From Cymodocea nodosa (taxonomy: Eukaryota; Streptophyta; Magnoliopsida; Alismatales; Cymodoceaceae): a stretch of 64,000 nucleotides of DNA. Shown here piece after piece: positions 1-12,400 of the stretch. Positions within the stretch are counted from its first letter, which is position 1. Each line of letters starts with the position of its first letter. The DNA lies in assembly GCA_036874045.1 (NCBI GenBank), contig CM072339.1, positions 14,391,501-14,455,500 on the forward strand, given 5' to 3'. The notes under the pieces were generated by a model. That model was not told the origin of the DNA. It did no database searches and worked only from the letters and a program-made list of their open reading frames with translations. The position numbers and the translations under genes were made by a program.

Positions 1-490
1 AGTACATATTTCCTTTGAGAAAGTGACACTTTGTTTCTGGCATATGCAAATTCTATACTTAAAAATAACTGTCCTAAATCTTTACTAGCAAAATGAGTGG
101 TAAGATATTCCTTGATTTTAATTATCCCAGCAAAATCATCCCCTATGACAAAAATATTAACATAAACTGCAATAATAACATGCCTAACTAAGGTGCATCG
201 TACAAATATTGAGTGATCCATTTGACATGAAGTGAAGCCTCCTTTAGTGACAATGAAATTAAACTTATGAAACTATGCTTGTAGGCTCTGCTTAAGGTCA
301 TAGATAGTCTTGTTAAGAAAACATATATTTTTCTCTTGAGCAACGCATCTAGGAGATTGTTCCATCAAAATAATTTCCTACAAATCACCATAAAAGAATA
401 TATTTTTCACCATCCAAGCATGCAAATCCATGAGGTAGTGCATCTCAAACTAATACATAAACACCTGTTTTCACTTTACAACCCAATCTA
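1..490 (-). mobile_element. Ty1/copia reverse transcriptase fragment, fossil
   Basis: Translating the minus strand gives a copia-type reverse transcriptase run: a degraded LYGLKQ-like block near position 285, an IAVYVN stretch where the family has the YVDD catalytic box, then a DLGQLFLSIEFAY segment typical of the end of the copia RT domain. The fragment runs off the left edge of the window. It is broken in many places. It probably belongs with the pre-integrase piece at 2180-2345, which is on the same strand. Confidence 0.75.
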
Positions 491-539
491 AGTCTCCTAT
501 TCGTTTGTAGTGATATGGATCAAAAGCTTATTAAAGAGT

Positions 540-2130
540 AAATATTGAATTTCTCTAATTCACTACTATTTTAAATTAATTTAAATATTTTAAATCAGAG
601 TTTTCTAAATTTTATTTCCATCAATCCATAATTATAATCAAAGCTATAAATACTGTAGAAATAAAATAATAAAGTACGCAAATTTTTTTTATAGTAGTTC
701 ATCCAAATGAACTAGTTTACTTCTCAAGGCCTCAACCTTGAGAGTTTTATTAACTTGATTTTTTTAAGTTTAATACCAACATTTACAGAGTTTTAAACTC
801 TTACAATGGTATTTTTCTTACTATACACTAAACCACACAACATATAGTCTCACTTTGTGTTTAACTTAGGGCCACAACTCTTAACTTTACATGGCTACTA
901 CCTTGTGCATATGAGATGTTGACTTCACTCTCTTCTTAAATCCACTAATTTGAGAAGATTATTTACCACACCTCGGTGAGCTAGGTTTTCTTAATTAAAG
1001 AGTTAATTGAAAATTACTAATTCAACATAGAAATAAACTATTTAAAACATAGAAGAATAGAAAATTGATACTCATACCAAAGATAGTTGTTGAGTTGTTA
1101 AACGTTTTCTCATACAGTGGCTTCTGATTTTTCTTAAAAAATTATAAGATACAATTGCAGTTCTCTTTATAGAATACTTCAGAGAGTTATCTCTACACTT
1201 GGTCTATCAAGAGGTTTTTCAGAGATGTCTATTTTGTATTGTGTTTTCTATTTTGGAAATTCGTAGCTCTTTATTTTTGCATTCTGTAGAGTCTTCAATC
1301 ATCAAGATTTGCATGTCTATCAAAATGAATGCATTGAATCCTTTTGTCATTTTTCATTTCCTTAAAAAAATTTGCAAAAAAGAATTTCTGTAAATCTACA
1401 ATATAATAAATGCTAACAGATATGAGTTGTCGACTCTTAAATATTGTACGGATACTTGGTAGTTTATATAGTTCAACTGACGGACACATAACATTTTATA
1501 TCACCAAATATACTTAGAATAATCAGAAAGTTAAGTTCAGGTTTTTATTTTTATCAAATATTCCAAGTAGCTAATGGATACCTAGCAACTTAAGTGTCTA
1601 GAAGGACTTAAAATGTTCGAAGAGTTACATCCTTACAATGTTATTCAAATTTTCAGCTGACGGACACTTACAGTCTATGTATCTGAAGAATTCTAGAATA
1701 TTCGGAGACTTAACTCTTAAGTCTTCGTTCTAAAGAAATGTACACTCGGGCTCACAGAATTATTGTTCTAAGTGATCTGAAAATGTCTTAGCTTCGTTTG
1801 TAAGTTTTTCTACATAGACACAGACAACTTGGGCTCACAGAGTTACCATCCAACTTTTCGTTTATCAACTACATTTAATTCTAGGTCATGGATATTTAGC
1901 TTTCTATGTGACTGAAGATATTTGAGATATTCAGAGAGTTATCTCTTAAGTCTCTAATAGTTTGTAAGTTTTTCTACATAGACACAGACACTTAACAACT
2001 AAAGTGACCAAAAAATTCTAAGGTTCACAAAAACTTAGCATTTAAACATCCAAGTGTGTAGACTTAGTAAGAGTTTGAGTTTTTCATTATCAAAATATAA
2101 ATTCCTAAATACAATGAACTAATTTTGTTG
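540..2130 (-). mobile_element. LTR-like sequence splitting a minus-strand copia fossil
   Basis: This stretch has no coding signal. It lies between the minus-strand copia RT (1-490) and pre-integrase (2180-2345) pieces. Its wording (TCTAATTCACTACT near 560, a TATAATCAAA...GTAGAAATAAAATAATA segment near 635-675, and repeated short GAGTTA / ACGGACAC motifs) resembles the reverse complement of the long LTR at 31218-32471. I read it as a reverse-oriented SIRE-like LTR. Ends and target duplication were not resolved. Confidence 0.35.
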
Positions 2131-2179
2131 AGTTTACCTAAATCACATGGACCTTCTGTTGTGTTTATACTTAAGAACT

Positions 2180-2345
2180 ATCCTAGATCATCATTGAAAT
2201 TAATATCCTTATTCTTAACATGTAGATCTTGAAAAATACAGTGAAAAAGTAAGAATGTTATAGAACAAGCTAATTATTTGGTAATAGCTCTAATGAAAAG
2301 TAGATTAATAGGAAAATCAGGTACAAAAGAATGTCTTTCAATGTC
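2180..2345 (-). mobile_element. Ty1/copia pre-integrase fragment, fossil
   Basis: The minus strand encodes a run with FHCIFQDL, which matches the conserved FP..C.FQDL segment just ahead of the copia integrase zinc finger. It is preceded by an NLL-type spacer usual at that point. It probably belongs to the same element as the RT piece at 1-490. Confidence 0.6.
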
Positions 2346-2439
2346 ATATTAGAGTCCACATGAACAATCCTTTGTCCAAAGATTGTACAAGAGTGCCTAT
2401 TGGTGATGGACGTAGATGACAAAGTGGTAGGATATGAAC

Positions 2440-3145
2440 AAGTGGAAAAAATGTTAGGTACTTATTATGTAAGAGAAGGCTCCAGAATTTATAACTAATT
2501 CGTGTGCATTCACAGACATCTCTTCCCCACATGCAAGCGACACGTCCTCTAGTGTTGTCCAATCCACATGTGAGCTATGTCGCATGGTGACTCTCCTCCA
2601 TGTGCAGAGCTCCTCCTTACAAGTGGAGACATGTGACTCCACATGTTTGGTCCACACATAGTCCTGCATGTTGACTTCACACATGTGCTATGTTCTGTGT
2701 CTCGTTTCCAGTAGACAAGAAATCACCTACAAATGTGTGGACAAGGTTTCCAGAGTGTGATGGTTTGCCACCTCTTGCAAATGTGCAGTTGCTGATTTCC
2801 ACCAAGTCAATTGCAATCCATGTGAAAGGGTTGACTCCATTGTAAGTTTAGGGTAGATGACTCAGCAAGATGTGGGTATTTGACAACTGTCAGGAACTAC
2901 AGTCAGACTAAATGATACAATTATTTGATATAGTCCAAGAGCTTTTCTACATTTGTTGCTGCACAACGAAAAAGTGCTTGTTTGGTTAAGCCACCATTGG
3001 GCATCGAGGATGATTCTTATGATGACTAGTTTGCCAATGATTTAGCCATGATTACGTGGTTGGAGAACAATATGGAGTTGAATGTAGCCAAAGGAGTTAT
3101 GATGCTACATCTGACAATGACTATTTAAGATGCACTTGAGTCCAT
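2440..3145 (+). mobile_element. Ty1/copia leader and gag fragment, fossil
   Basis: From about 2980 the plus strand encodes gag-like residues (ANDLAMITWLENN, NVAKGVMMLHL) that align with the gag of the whole element at 59763 (ADDVVIVSWLFSN, SIARGVTMLCP). Upstream, 2450-2860 is rich in CACATG / CTCCTCC wording like the leader of that element (59100-59500). This may be the 5' part of a plus-strand element whose later parts appear at 5370-6560 and 7815-9251. Confidence 0.65.
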
Positions 3146-3229
3146 TCCTTAGGAGTTATAGTCTTAATCAAGGGTTCCTCTTGATTCAAGTGGTCCTACT
3201 CTTGTTCAATTCTATTGGTGGCATTTATC

Positions 3230-3780
3230 TCATTGATATAACTTTTTGTCTAGATAGGTTGATCTTTTTTAGCATTCTTACATTTCTCCACATGATCACC
3301 AATTTTAAAGTGTAATGAGCAAAATTTGGGTTTTCTAGGGTTGTATTCAATAGGCTTATTTAGTTCATTCTCATTTTTTCTTTTGACAACTCTCGATAAT
3401 GATTTTGACAAATCCATCTCCATACACAAAGTAGTCGAACCTAGCTAGGTGAATCTTTGAACATCCTGGTGCATGCACAATAACCAACCTACCATCCCTA
3501 CAATCGATTTGCCAACACCAAGAGGTTGAAGATGTGTTTTGAGTTTTGAAAGGTACACCTAAACAAGTTCTTATAGGGATTCCAATCTAGGTGAAAAGGA
3601 TGTGGAGCAATAGGAGATGAACATACACTTCCCCCTAATGACCTAGTAGTCTTTTACATAAGCTTTGATGAAGTCCTCCATATAATTGAGGTGGATGAAA
3701 TTGCATTGAGAGTCTATAGTTGTTGTGAATAAGTCCTTTTGGAAGGGAAGTGCTTATTTCATTTATAAAAAATGTCAAAC
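3230..3780 (-). mobile_element. DUF4283 / zinc-knuckle fragment, probably from a LINE ORF1
   Basis: The minus strand gives, in order, a VIRGKCMFIS-like segment, a CMEMDLSKSLSR stretch that matches the conserved V-C-V-E-x-D-L-S-K-P motif of plant DUF4283 proteins, and FCSLHFKIGDHVEKC, which resembles a CCHC knuckle with its second Cys changed to His. That order is typical of plant non-LTR ORF1-like proteins. The reading frame is interrupted by stops and frame changes, so it is a remnant. A host DUF4283 pseudogene is the alternative. Confidence 0.5.
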
Positions 3781-4039
3781 ATATGAGGACATACATGTGT
3801 TGAAACTATTGATCAATGTCCAACTAATAAGAGGTTTGTGTTGATGGAAAATGCTGGTAACAATAAATTTGGAAAAAAATTTCCAAATTTGTCAAGCGTT
3901 TGTACTGTTTCAGAAATTGAAAAATTTTACAGACATTGATCAACAAATAAAAGGACTCAAAGGTTGAAATTTCTGATTATTTACCCTTTAAAATTTTTTT
4001 CCAGCCCTAGCAACCCTCTATTTGAAGTTGTTTGTTCGC

Positions 4040-4330
4040 ATCTCAAGTCCACTACTTAATGCATCTATCGCCTGTGTGATGTCCACTACCTGACACATTT
4101 GTTGCCTGTGTGTCTACCATCCAATTCATCCACTACTCAATGCATTTGTTGCCTGCACATCCTCCACCTGATGCATCTACCAATTGCTCATCCACTGTCT
4201 AACACATCTACCACCTATGTGACCTTCATTCTAAGTGTCTATCGATTGCATGTCCACCATTTGACATGTTTGCTGCCCACATGTCCATCTATGCATCTAT
4301 CACTTATGCATCACCTACATCATACATTAT
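4040..4330. repeat. Degenerate minisatellite, about 30-40 bp period
   Basis: About eight diverged copies of a unit built on CATCCACTACCTGA and TGCATTTGTTGCCTG follow one another. Period and identity vary, so this is old. No protein is supported here, although one frame stays open by chance. Confidence 0.6.
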
Positions 4331-4379
4331 TGTGATTTGTTGAAATCATTTGCATCACCCCATTCCACCTTGTTTGCCT

Positions 4380-5000
4380 TCGGCACTACCTCCCACCATT
4401 ATGTCAAATGAAGAAGAAAATGAAAATGGAAATGAAAGGAAAATGGAAAGTAAGAAAAGAAAAAGGAAATGTAAAGAGAAATGAAGAAAAAAAGAGACAA
4501 ATATATAAAAGAAGGAAAAAATAAAATAAAAAAATGATGAAGACAAAAGGGAAAAGGACATAAAAAGAAAATGACTTAAAAAAAATCTCTATTGTAAAAA
4601 AACCAAAGAAATGAAAAAAAGGATGAATATTATAATTAATATTCTGATTATGTTAATATGTAATTTTTAAATTTCTATCTTATACTTATATCACCTAGAA
4701 AAATTAGTTAATGGTTTATTATTTATTTCTTAGTAATTTTTAGTTTGTAAAATTAATTATTTCATAAAATAATTTTTTGTCAAATTAAATTTGTCATTTT
4801 TTATTACATGTACAAATATGCAAATACTAATTTTCATCATTTTTCGTCACAAATACCTAAATTTCAATTTCTATCATTTTCTTTTAGGTGCACAAACATT
4901 AGGATAAAAAATTTTGAAAAAAAATTCCCGTCTTTTTTTCCATCATTTTCTTCATTTTTCTTTGTTTCATTTTCTAAGTGTACAAGTAAAACTTAAAAGT
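4380..5000 (+). mobile_element. Harbinger-like deletion derivative (MITE-like)
   Basis: The left half (4380-4620) is an almost pure purine block of GAAGAAA and GGAAA runs, like the one at 36720-36960 ahead of the second Harbinger element. The right half (4790-5000) repeats units containing TATCATTTTCTTTTAGGTGC and ACAAAC, like the 3' subterminal zone of that element (42240-42490). There is no transposase between them. I infer an internally deleted relative. Clean terminal inverted repeats and a 3-bp target duplication were not found. Confidence 0.4.
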
Positions 5001-5369
5001 GTTAGCCAATTAACAAACTTCTTCAAGGGAGAACCTGCTCTCCATTTTCAAGCATAGAAGCCTTCATCAGGATATCAGGGAATTCCAATGGGATTAGGGC
5101 ATCTTTCAAAGTTTCCATGAAGGAGTTGCAACTCACTTAACTCTCTTTATTTGCAGTCAGGAGCCACACTTGGGTTAATGAAGTAGATTGGAGATCTAAG
5201 AGGGTCGACTTTGTTATTTGTTAGTGTCTTTCAAAACCCCAAAGAAAGCCTTCAGGTTCTAAGGGGGAGGGCCCTATTAAGGAGGCATGCATTGATGCCA
5301 TCACCTCTTGAGGAATCCTAGCTGAGTGACAGGTGTGGTCTTAGTGATTATCCACATTACCTAGAAAAC
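5001..5369. other. Unassigned stretch
   Basis: No family was recognised. A weakly open plus-strand reading exists but matches nothing I know. Confidence 0.3.
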
Positions 5370-6560
5370 ATAATTTTACTACTTTTAGTCATGTTTAGCT
5401 TGTGTCCAATAGTAGTTTATTTGATTTAATTAATTGTAAGGTTTAGGGTCTTAATCATGTTGTGTCTGTATTTGATTATTAATATTATATGGTATTTTTT
5501 GATAATTCCAAAGTGTTGTGAATCTATTTGTTGAAAGATTGTCAAAGTATCTTAAATGTCATTTAGAATTTTGTTTCTAAAATAAAACTTAATATTATAT
5601 TACTTTAAAATATTTGTATTCATAATGCTTTAGAATTTGATAATAATTCTTTTTAAACCTTTTATTCTTCTCGTGATATTATTTATCAAATTATTTGTCC
5701 TCACATGTCTTAGGAAAATGGGATTGTTGAGTGTAAACACTATTACCTTTTAGATCTGATTAAAACTCTACTTATTCAGATAAATATTTCAAAATATCTT
5801 CGATTTGATGCTATTCTTATTACTTCATATTGTATAAATCATGTCATCTATACCCTTTGGTGGTGAAATTTATCTTCATCATTTATTTCCAGTTTTTCTT
5901 TTAACTCCTCATGTATTTGGTTGTCACTTTTATGTAGCATCTTTCTCTTAGCTTAGATAAGCTTTCACTTTGTTCACTAAAATGTGTTTTTGTCGAATAT
6001 TTCTAAAACTAGAAGAGAAATAGATGTTATTATCTCCTTACGAGGAGATACTATATTTCTACTGATGTTAACTTTTTTGAATCTTAATCTTATTTTACTG
6101 AAAATATTAAGATTCTTGACAATGTCCCTTTACCAATTTTTGTCCCTCTAAATAGCGAGCCTGAAAGAGATGGTAATCTTAACAATGAGGGTAATCCTGA
6201 CAAGGATGGCAATGTTACCACTCATCTACTACAAGTGTATCAACATTGACATACACCATTATCACTTTTACAAGTAGAACCTCTCACATCTCCTTATCTA
6301 GATTTTGTATCAACTCTCACAGTGAACTTGTCAATTGCCTTATGAAAAGATACATGAACCTGTACTTATCACCTTATCTCTAACTTTATTTCTCATGATC
6401 ATCTTAGTCTTTATCATAATTTTACTTTGACCATTTCTTTTTTGAGTTTATACCATAAAATTCTCTAGAGGTTTTACAACTACTATGTTAGAAAATAATT
6501 ATGGATGAGGAAGTGACAACTTTGTGATCTCATGATACGTGGAAGTTGATATCTTATCTT
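5370..6560 (+). mobile_element. Ty1/copia integrase and linker fragment, fossil
   Basis: The plus strand reads through the late integrase core (a degraded NGIVECKH, corresponding to the conserved NG..E..N/H block, near 5720) and then the long acidic linker that precedes copia RT. It is heavily broken. Orientation and order fit it between the gag piece at 2980 and the RT piece at 7815, so the three may be one dispersed element. Confidence 0.65.
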
Positions 6561-7814
6561 ACTAAAACATAATCTCTTATAAGTGAGTAAACTAGTGAAG
6601 AAACTCAAGATCTTGGAAAACAATCAATTTATTATTGAATTGAAATGAAGACTACAAAGAGTATCTTGACTTGGATGACACAATTAGATTATGTTGACAC
6701 CTTTGGTTGCCACTGCAATTTATAAAGCATGGGATACTATAAATCCAACCGTTGTGCTTCTTGGACGTTCTAGACTCAAAGTTTCACTTACCCTATGCTA
6801 CAAGACATTCCTAAGTGATTTGACCCCTCTTAGTCACATTAGCCACAAAAAGAGGTTCTACCATACTATTAGGCATCCGTTGAATAGTGGTTGTTGCCAA
6901 CATGGAAACTTTGTGATGTCACCTCATCTTCAATTGTAATGGGTCTTGACATCTTCCTTGCATCTTTAAGCTTTTGAATAGATATGGTCATCCTTGAAGT
7001 TCACCACGTTTGAGCTACCATTTGGTGAAATCTTCAAGATGCACTTTTGGATGTACATCTATCTGCATCAATCAATATTCACGTTGCAAACACATTTTCC
7101 ATGAAGAAAATGTGTTTGTTTTGCTCACCAATAGATTTGGTTATCTTCAGCGCATTTTTAGGGTTCATCTTCATATATTGGGTTTGCAAATATTCCCTGG
7201 TTTTGACTAACAAATATTCAAAATTCTAAGTGGAAGATTTTGTCTGCTCACGACCTACATCATTGGTTGATTTGCATGTCCTTGTCTAGAAGTCTCATTG
7301 GCAAGATCTATAGATGTTGATGGTTATTGCACTGTTTCATGAATTTTCAATGTCCTATCTAAAGCCATGTTGCCTTGTTGAATGTTGGTTGTCCATGGGC
7401 ACTTGCGAGGGTCCTTCAACTGGTCTACCTGATGTGTTGACAAGTCGAACAAAGTTTTGGCAAGTCTCAATAATGATCAATGATACATCTATGAGTGTTG
7501 GCAAGTCTATAAACATTCTTGAGTGATTGGTCAACACACTCAATGGTTAAATGTCAATGGCTTGACCTATCAGCGGTTCATCATGGTTGACCACTAGCAT
7601 CAAGTGTAGTTGTCCTTGGTTGGTGTAGCTCACCTTTTCCATGCATTGTGTAGAGTGATTTGGCTTTCCTCATGATTAGTCATGTATACATTGGCTCCTC
7701 TATAGGCAACTATCTCCTCTTTAATTATGATAAGCTCTTTGATGATGATTTCAAGCCTTGAATTGTTGTGGCTTATCCCCCACGTCTTCTTGTGTTTGTC
7801 AATCCTTCCATAGT
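6561..7814. other. Unassigned insertion between copia integrase and RT pieces
   Basis: This 1.25-kb stretch separates two colinear copia pieces, so it probably arrived by a later insertion. It shows several short open frames but no protein motif I recognise, and no terminal repeats were resolved. Confidence 0.35.
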
Positions 7815-9251
7815 CTAGATAGGCTTTTGATTACAGATTAGTCAAACTTATGACATTGACCATGTCAAAACTTTTTCTCCTGTCTCAACTTAATTTTATT
7901 AGTGTCCTCTTAGTTACAATTAATCAAATGTGAGAGCTACAACAGTTGGATGTAAAAAATGCCTTTTTTACAGTGTCTTGCAGGAACAAGTACTAATGAG
8001 TTAACTTTCAAAGTTTATTGCTTAAGAGGAGAGTATAGTCTACTACTTGAAGAAAGGTATTTATGGTATAAAGAAAGTCCACAAGCCTAATTTGACAAAT
8101 TCAGTAAGATTGTTAAGTAGGGGGGATCCAAGAGGTGCATAATTGATCGTTGAATATTTCAGAAGAAAACTAAAGTAGGCTCCATCATCATTGTAGTCAT
8201 GTTGATGATATTTTGATAATAGAAAATGACTAAGCATAGCAAAGGCCAAAGAATACCTCAAGACATACTGTCACCATAGACATGGGAAAACCATGTTACT
8301 TCCTAAAAATTCAATTGTCATATTCCAAAGGAATGATGTCATTGTTACAAAGAAAGTATTTGTCAAACTTATTGCAGGAAATTTGGCTTATGAGATGCAA
8401 ACTTGAGAGTACTCTGACAGAATAAAACCATCCATTTTGAGACAAGCCCAACCTATTGAGGGACTTAAGAAGATATAGGAGATTTATTGGCAAACTGATA
8501 TATATAACAATTGCTTGACTCAATATTACCTATGTAGTAGGATTACTTTTACAATTCATGTATGAACCAAGTGTTGTTCATTGAGGAGTCATCTATGTCC
8601 TAACCTACATCAAAGGTACTCCTAGCAATGCTTTGGTCTATTCTAGACATAGTCTTCTAAAGATTGAAGCATTTTCTAACTCAGGATATGCTGAAGATCA
8701 AAGTGATCAAAAGTTTACATTTGATTACTCTATATATGTTAGAGGTAATCTAGTCATATGGTAGAGTAAGAAGCAAAATATAGTGTTTAGATTCAACACA
8801 AAAGTTGAATACCATGTAAATAAAATTCTTTTTGACAAAACTTAGATTTAAAGTTTAGATTCCCATGAAAGTGTATGGAGATAATTAAGTTATAATATTC
8901 ATTGCTAATAATCTAACTTTTCATAAAAAGGCAAAAGACTGTCATTATATTTGTAACATAACAATAAGTGAAATCATTGCAACTCCTTAAATCAAGACAT
9001 TATAACAACAAGAATATATATTTACCAAATGCTTAGGTGTTGGAGTGTTTGACAACTTTTGTACCCAGCTAAGCATAATTGACATTTATGCTCTAGCTTG
9101 AGGAGTGTTAAGAGTTATGTATGGTTTTTGTTAGGTGCATTATTTTCTTTAGTATGTTATGGGTATTCTTGTAATTCTCTTCTTGTAACTTCTTATATAA
9201 GAGGCACCATACAAGGTTACAATGCAAGATTCACAATGGATCTTTGTAACA
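7815..9251 (+). mobile_element. Ty1/copia RT-RNase H and 3' LTR, fossil
   Basis: The plus strand reads YDIDHVKTFSPV (the start of copia RT), later YIKGTPSNAL (RNase H region), and ends in the usual GCTTGAGGAG polypurine tract at about 9096-9105. A short LTR follows from TGTTAAGAG at 9106 to a plausible TAACA end at 9251 (about 146 bp), similar in size to the LTRs of the element at 58930. It is broken in many places. It lies just upstream of the first visible HMA1 exon, so it probably sits in an HMA1 intron. Confidence 0.7.
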
Positions 9252-9478
9252 CAGAATTTCATGAATTTATGCAACTACTTAATGTGCCTTGGATATGTCT
9301 CCAAGAGTTGGATGTGGCATTAACAACTATATTCTTGTCAAATCTTTGTACAATGTCCTTGGTGGTGGTAGTGCTTGCATTCAGTTATTTGTTAACTTGG
9401 AAATATTTTTTTACTCCATTTCTAGATTGGTTAGTATTGTGTATTATGAAAATAATATTTGGTCCACTGTGCCTTCAG
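9252..9478 (+). other. 3' end of an HMA1 intron
   Basis: Sequence between the copia LTR and the first recognised HMA1 exon. It ends in a pyrimidine-containing GTGCCTTCAG acceptor at 9478. No coding similarity was seen. Confidence 0.5.
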
Positions 9479-12400
9479 GTGGGGGTTTGATAATGGTGGG
9501 CGATGGCATCAATGATGCACCTGCACTTGCTGCCGCAACTGTTGGTATTGTATTGGCTCAACGTGCCAGTGCTACTGCTATAGCTGTTGCTGACGTGCTT
9601 TTATTGCAAGAGGATATATCAAGTGTACCATTTTGCATAGCAAAGGCTCGCCAAACAACTTCATTGGTATTTCACATCTCCAGCATTGTCTATTCATCTT
9701 GAAAAGCTCTAATTTTGATGTTTATTACATTATTTGCAGGTGAAGCAAAGTGTTGTCCTTGCATTATCATGCATCCTTTTGGCTGCTCTACCTTCTGTAT
9801 GTGGTTTTCTTCCTCTTTGGTTAACGGTGAGTCAATCAATTATAAAACATTTTTCAAGAAACTTGATATTGGACCAAACTAACAACTGAACTCATCATAT
9901 TACTAGTTTTTAAATGAAAGTGGAAGACCTCAATTTGATAATATTATACATGAATCGGCCTTGTTGTGTACATTAGATTTTTAATATTTAAATTTCACCT
10001 TCTATGTAAATTCATGTTTGCTTATTACTTTGTTTTAATCATGTGGGTAAGGTTGTATTCGTATCATTAAAAGCTTATCACTTTAGTTTTATTTTAATAT
10101 ACTTAAATCTGGATAGTCAGGTTCTTGACTGTGCTACTCAATTACCCTATGCGAAGGAAGGGGATCTAACCCTTATGAAGGTTTTCCAATGTCTAACCTG
10201 ACCTTTACAATCCCCATACTTCACCTGCAAGTAAACTTCTACCAAGTCTTAGGCAATAGAAGTTTTCAATTGCATTTCAAATGGATTCAAAATAATCGCT
10301 GAACCTAAGGCTATACCTAGAAATGCTAATGGCTAGAGATATGAAGGAAGCCTGCTGTTGGCCCTCAATGACCATCCCCAAAGGGTGTACTCCACTTTTC
10401 CTTGACCATCTTGCCCTCAACATCATGCTGCACATGTAATACATCTTAAACAGGTGAAAAAGCTAGGGGATTACCATTTCCCCCAACTTTTATAAATAGA
10501 CACAGTCTAAGTAAATAATAATTGTAATCCCTCTAAGACCTAATGTTACCCCACGTTTCACTAACTTGAGCATTGAAGGATCCCTAGCCTTCTTTATATT
10601 GAGGGCCAATCATCTATTTGTAAGTGTGACACTCTAACAAGGCCTTTCATAAGGAGTGGTATTCAACTATAGTGAGAAGTTGATCTTTGATTAAGCCGCA
10701 CCGTTTGTCAACCTTCAATGACCTTCCAAATCTTGGCATAATGAAAAGGTGTGCATTGTTTGGATAATATCAATACTCATTCCATGTTTTAAATTGTCAA
10801 TAGTTTTATGTTAAAAAGTTTCATTCTTTGGTACCATCAATGAAATCCTAGATAATTCCAGAAAAATACATGTAATTTAAAGCAAATTATATTGATAGTC
10901 TTTTGTTAGATGTCTTATTATTAGAGTTCAATCATTAGAATAATGTTTAAGGGGATATCCATTTACATTAAGGTTTCATTACTCATTACATGTATTTACT
11001 CTCTTCCTCTCCATATGGTATCAGATCATGGGTAGAAATCCTAGGTTAACCCTTACGCCCCATCTTTATGCCACCACGGTTAGGGCGTCCAGGGCCAACC
11101 TCCACCATCACCAAGACCTCTAGGCCCAATCCCTACTACCGCCACAGAGATTCCAGCCCTTCCCTACATCTGCCAACACCTTCAGGGCTGCTGTCCAGCT
11201 TCGGCCATGCTACCTGACCCTCTCTACAGCCCTCTCCAGGGATCCTTCCTCCTGCTTCTGCCACAAGACAAGCCAATGATTCTCTCTCCCATCAGTACTT
11301 TGGCTGGTGAGATTTTTTGCTGAGCAGCACATGTAATGGGTTCTGTTTCATCATTTCAACTACTACTGAGGGTGGTTTTCCTGTCCACATACCTCACTGC
11401 CTTGAAGGCATCTCTTCTACCTCCTTGGGACTGTTTGACACTGAACTGACCATTTTCAACTTTAAATAGATTTGATTTTGTTGCTGATTTTGAGAATAAT
11501 CATACTCCCCAAAGAATCAATATTGAAGAACCTTTTGAAGAACCGTGCTCCCTACCAGGACCACGTTTTCAATCACTGGAGGCCTTCCTAGGCCTCCTCT
11601 ACCTTAGTCAGCTTCCCTGATCAGCCCCTTCACACGTCTGTTAGACAAAAAAATTGTATTTGCAGCCTTTCCCCTATTCTGTCAATCCTGGTTGCATAAG
11701 TACCATTTGTAGGCCAGCTACAGTATAGTTCAGATCAGTTTTCTGTTCTCTACACATTGCAGTGGCTTTCAGCTACCATGACCTCTGCTCATGATTTATG
11801 GATGAAAGGATTGATCGCCAAATAGAAAGAACTATCTTCTTTGATCTGAAGCCCTTGTGGCCTTCCTTACGGCATATAAGAAAATACATCACATTATTCA
11901 ACCTCAGCTGGACACCAAATATGCCACTTATGCAGATTGGTTGTCCAATGATTGTGCAATAATTTTGTGGCTTCTCAATGGTATGGATGATGAAATTGTC
12001 TGTTTTATGATGATGCTTAAGTCTGCCAAGTCTATTTGGGATACCTTAAAGAGTACATACAAAAATGACAAGAACATAGCTCAAGTTTTGGAGATTTATG
12101 GGTAGATATTCACTCAAAAACAAAGGGACTGTTCTGTACATGAATAGTACTTTAATGAGTTGAATATTTACCAATCCCTTGTTGTAGACATTACCAATAT
12201 GAGACAGTATCAAGCTGAATTAGCTGTTGCCAGTTTCCTAGCAGGTTTACAATCAGAGATTTCACACCAGATTAGAGGTCAGATTTTGGGAATTCGCACT
12301 GTTCCTACATTGCAGCCTACATTTCCACATGCCGTTTGTGTTAGTTCTACCTTACATATATTTTGATGATCATAAAATCCTAGAAGTGAAATCGACAAAG

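Noticed and set aside
2344-2684. Cys/His-containing minus-strand open frames
   Set aside because: They lie in a copia leader-like stretch with repetitive CACATG wording and match no protein family.
4040-4330. Repeat array considered as a CRISPR-like array
   Set aside because: Units are diverged and have no constant repeat alternating with unique spacers; the setting is a plant nuclear genome.
4099-4335. A His/Cys-rich open frame that could pass for a small secreted protein
   Set aside because: It is a reading of a degenerate minisatellite and shows no signal peptide or conserved spacing.
4355-4561. A minus-strand Phe/Ser/Leu-rich open frame, like a membrane peptide
   Set aside because: It is only the complement of a purine tract; low-complexity sequence keeps frames open by chance. 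The same applies to 36706-36963.
9098-9490. A 130-residue open frame with hydrophobic stretches just upstream of the HMA1 exon, tempting as an N-terminal exon
   Set aside because: Its first part lies within the copia 3' LTR that follows a polypurine tract, and the remainder resembles no part of HMA1. The real exon begins after the acceptor at 9478.
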